A stretch of 64,000 nt of DNA from an uncultured Sanguibacteroides sp. GTDB lineage: Bacteria; Bacteroidota; Bacteroidia; Bacteroidales; Marinifilaceae. Under the pieces are notes generated by a model. That model was not told where the DNA came from. It did not search any database and saw only the letters and a list, made by a program, of their open reading frames with translations. Position 1 is the stretch's first letter; each line of letters begins with the position of its first letter. The stretch is from contig NZ_UQRQ01000015.1 in NCBI RefSeq assembly GCF_900543425.1, forward strand, positions 13,731 through 77,730, written 5' to 3'. Below are positions 61,124-64,000 of this stretch, in pieces. The position numbers and the translations under genes are program-made.

Positions 61124-63876
61124 CGACGGGCATTAAAGGAATGGCGGGTAACATGGCCTTGTCTTGCGTTTTATTGCTCGGCTTGTTGTATTTCTTTTTG
61201 GATTTTGGCCGTGAACTCTTTCACGGGGTGTTCGACGTGCTGGCCATCACGTTGCCCAACACCTTCTCGGACGTCACGGGATTCGCGGGTCTTGGGGTTT
61301 ACCTGTCGCAACGGGCCTCTTTTTTAGCCTACGGGTGCGGGTTAATCATGCTGGGAGTGACTTTCGTTCACCGGCTTCCTCCCGGGACGAGAAGTAATTT
61401 CTCGGCCGGTCGGCCGGGATTATGGTTACTGGCGCTGGGTGTTGTCCTCTCGGGCTTTTATGCGGGTCATTTCATCCGCCGGGATCAGGAGCGGGAGGCG
61501 GTTCGGGAAACGTTTGCCAGGTACGAGGGCGTTCCCCGGGTTAGTGTTACCGATCATGATATCGAGTTCAAGCAGGAGGGATACGCCTACTCGGCGTGTA
61601 GCAAGCTAAACTTGCAGAATATTCATAACCGGAAGATCGATTCCGTTGTCTTGTATTTAAACCCGGGGTTGGAGGTCGTGAAATTAACCACGGGCGGGGA
61701 GGTTTTACCCTTTCGTCGGGAGCGACAGGTTTTGATTGTCCCGTTATCAATGGAAGCGGGAGAAACGAGACGGGTAGAAATGGAGTACGGGGGCTCGATC
61801 TCCCCGGCAGTTTGTTACGCGGAAGTCGTCAATATCGATTCTCTTGCGATGACTCGCCGTTATTACATGTACAACACGGGACAAAACTACTTTTACCTTC
61901 AACCGGACTACACCTTGCTCACGCCAGAATGCTTGTGGTATCCCTCGAGTATACCCCCTGTTAACGTCGATTCGCCCTACCTGTCGGGTCAGGATTACAC
62001 TCGTTTCACGTTACGGGTAAAAGGGGAACGCTCGAGAGCGGTGATCTCCCAGGGGGAGGAGACGAGGGAAGGAGATTGTATTCGTTTCGTGAACAAGGTT
62101 GCCTTGCCCGGTTTAACGCTTTGCGCGGGCGATTATACCCGGAAGAGCGCTCGGATAAACGGCGTTTTGTATGAACTCTTTTTGTTCAAGGGTCATGAAT
62201 ACCTCGTTCCAGAGGAGATAACCGCGGAAGAGGCTGTCGACTACTGGGAAGGCATGTGCAGGTACAGGTCGAAAGATAACAAGGTAACGTACGCTTTCGA
62301 TAAACTGTGTCTCGTGGAGACGCCTGTTCATTTTTGCGCTCACGGGCGGGATTGGAAAACCAATAGCGAGCGGGTGCAACCGGAAATCATCTTTCGCCCG
62401 GAAAGGGAGGCGTTATTCTGGCAGGCTTTTCGGGTGGAAAGCGTTCTCAATATAGGCAATACCCCGGCACACGAGTTTTTGGAAATGTATATGCGCGAGC
62501 TTGTTCATAATACACGATACCCTCTGGCGGGAAACGTGTTTTTTAATCAATTGACCGGGAAAAGCGGGAGAAGCGGGAAAAGTGAGAAAAATGAAGGTGA
62601 TATTTCTTATTTATTGCAAAAGTATCACTATAGCGTGTACTCCCCCGAGTTCGCTGGGATCAATCTTTTGTTTCACTATATGCAAGAGGGGTTTGACACG
62701 GATTTTGTCAATTGGGGTGGTGGTCGCTCTCTGGCGGCTCGGTATCTTTTAAACCGGAGCCTGGAAGATGCGCTGCACGCCCCGGATAATGAAGTGGGCG
62801 TGAAACGTGTGCTACTTTCCAAGGGGTACAATTTTTTAAAGTATATTTTATGTAGTGTTTCCCGCGAGGAATTGGAACGTTTTAACACGGGGTTTATGCA
62901 AAGGCACGTGTTCCGGGGCTTTAGTTACGAGGAGTATTGCGGGGAGTTAGAGAAAGAATTTGGCGTATCCCTCTTGAATCTGACCCGTGAACTGTATCGC
63001 GAGCGAGGTTTGCCCGCGTACTATTTCAGGGATGCCCGGGTGGACGACGTGGAAGCCCCGGGAGGAAAGGAGGGTTTCGTGTTCAGTATAAAAGCGTGGA
63101 ATAAAGGAAAATGTCGTGGAATCCTCTCGATAAGACGCAGGTATGTCGAGGAAGGACGTCATTATCTTGTTCCGGCGGGAGCCTGCAAGGAGATCAAGGT
63201 TTATTTCGAGGGACCGAGTGATCGTTGGACAATCATGGTAGAGACAAACGGGTCTCAGAATGTTCCTTCGCATTATGCTTTTGAGCCTTTTGCTAAAAAA
63301 GGTAGGATTAAAGAACCTGTAGACGGATTTTTTGACGCGGATACCCTCGCTTTTGCCCCGGAATCGGGAGTGTATGTCGTGGATAACGATGACCCGGGTT
63401 GCCGGGTCGTGGAGAATAGCCGGACCGTGCAGAAGTTGCGCCGGCAAACGAGTTATAAAAATACACGTTGGAGTTGGATGAGTAGTAACGGGGCGTACGG
63501 GGAACTTTCCAGAAGTTATTTAGAGAAAAAGTCCGGGAAAGGAGATTCCGATGTCGAGTGGGAGGTAGACTTGCCGGAGGCCGGGGCGTACGAGTTGTTT
63601 GTTTATAACAATAAGTCTCGTGCAGACGATAACAACTCGAGATCTTTTTACAGTCGCGGGAAGAAAAAAAGAAACCCGGTACAAAGATACCGCTTTGTCC
63701 ATGCCGGTGGCGTGAAAGAGGTCGATCTCGACCTGTTGCACGCGGAAGACGGTTGGGCATCGCTCGGGAGGTATCGCTTTCCCGCCGGGAAGGCAAGGGT
63801 TACCCTGCGCGGGAAGGGCGTCGATCGACATCAATACCTGTACGCGGATGCCGTGAAATGGGTTAGAGTCGAGTAA
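61093..63876 (+). pseudogene. ABC-2-like permease / golvesin fusion protein, 3' part
   Basis: This 927-codon frame (nominal TTG start; first ATG at 61141) continues the gene begun at 60635. It has four to five further transmembrane helices (to about residue 125, ending LLALGVVLSGFYAGHFI). A large soluble region follows, of the layout seen in Bacteroidetes ABC permease/M1-peptidase-like fusions, but I find no HExxH zinc motif. The C-terminus (about 790-927) resembles a golvesin-like beta domain: EVDLPEAGAYELFVYNNKS, AEDGWASLGRYRFPAGKARV and ADAVKWVRV. Full length would be near 1,085 residues. No ATPase partner is adjacent. Confidence 0.7.
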
Positions 63877-63891
63877 TGTCAATCTACAATA

Positions 63892-63922
63892 AAAAAAGAG
63901 GCTCTTTTGGAACCTCTTTTTT
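63892..63922 (+). terminator. Terminator between the fusion gene and tRNA-Val
   Basis: AAAAAAGAGG and CCTCTTTTTT form a 10-base-pair stem with an 11-base loop. It serves the fusion gene (+) and, in the opposite sense, tRNA-Val (-). Confidence 0.75.
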
Positions 63923-63999
63923 GGTGGGCGCTGAGGGAGTCGAACCCCCGACCCTCTGGGTGTAAACCAGATGCTCTGAACCAACTGAGCTAAGCGCCC
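63922..63999 (-). tRNA. tRNA-Val (TAC)
   Basis: On the minus strand the acceptor is GGGCGCT/AGCGCCC, the D-arm GCTCAGTTGGTTCAGAGC, the anticodon stem CTGGT/ACCAG with the loop TTACAC region giving anticodon TAC, and the T-arm GGGGGTTCGACTCCC. The discriminator is A, and CCA is encoded (63924-63922). The gene lies one base from the window edge. Confidence 0.95.
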
Positions 64000-64000
64000 G

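Noticed and set aside
62947..63984. Three minus-strand frames opposite the golvesin-like part and tRNA-Val
   Set aside because: They are antisense to a convincing plus-strand domain, Arg/Pro/Ser rich, and one runs through the tRNA gene.

Overview
The window looks like a chromosome segment from a gut Bacteroidales, most like the Butyricimonas/Odoribacter group. Support: two complete ECF sigma / FecR / SusC (with STN domain) / SusD / DUF4843 / PKD-like lipoprotein modules, TAnnTTTG -7 promoter elements instead of E. coli-type boxes, few Shine-Dalgarno sequences, and lipoproteins and Sec-exported peptidases throughout. The genus is an inference from gene content and style; no rRNA or marker gene is present.

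Layout. 1-3727 (-): 5' two thirds of a bacterial alpha-2-macroglobulin-like protein, cut by the window edge. 3956-13081 (+): module A (sigma, FecR, SusC, SusD, DUF4843, PKD lipoprotein). 13549-25776 (+): module B, same order, but an alpha/beta hydrolase (-) and a divergent AraC regulator (+) sit between its sigma and FecR genes. 25884-43673 (+): a peptidase battery of four tandem paralogous S9 peptidases, two tandem met-zincin (DUF5117/DUF4953-type) proteins and a fifth, more distant S9 peptidase, followed by an orphan STN-domain protein. I read 3.9-44.2 kb as one peptide or protein utilisation locus: peptidases cut substrate at the surface or in the periplasm, SusCD pairs import the products, and sigma/FecR pairs sense receptor occupancy.

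44.1-50.9 kb is housekeeping and accessory: a lysine exporter LysO split into two genes (-), DoxX (+), a 49-aa membrane peptide (-), an LTA-synthase-like membrane phosphotransferase (+), a CAT-fold acetyltransferase (+), a lone sodium-pump decarboxylase beta subunit with a small membrane protein (-), and a small secreted protein (-). 51.1-52.2 kb holds a WG-repeat lipoprotein broken at an A7 run; 52.2-53.0 kb is decayed DNA. 53.0-56.9 kb carries a voltage-gated K+ channel, tRNA-Cys, folB, a candidate small RNA, cysQ and an M18 aminopeptidase. 57.1-60.2 kb carries a secreted cupin plus double carboxymuconolactone-decarboxylase fusion (-) and an APC amino-acid permease (+). 60.6-63.9 kb is a G+C-richer ABC-2 permease / golvesin-like fusion gene broken at a T7 run, followed by tRNA-Val at the right edge.

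Most notable: the second met-zincin has lost all zinc-binding and catalytic residues (probable pseudoenzyme); a regulator/hydrolase cassette splits a sigma-FecR pair; hairpin repeats flank that cassette and octamer-periodic palindromes separate the S9 paralogs; two genes are interrupted in the same direction at 7-base homopolymers; and a minus-strand promoter-terminator pair near 54.4 kb outlines an unannotated small RNA.
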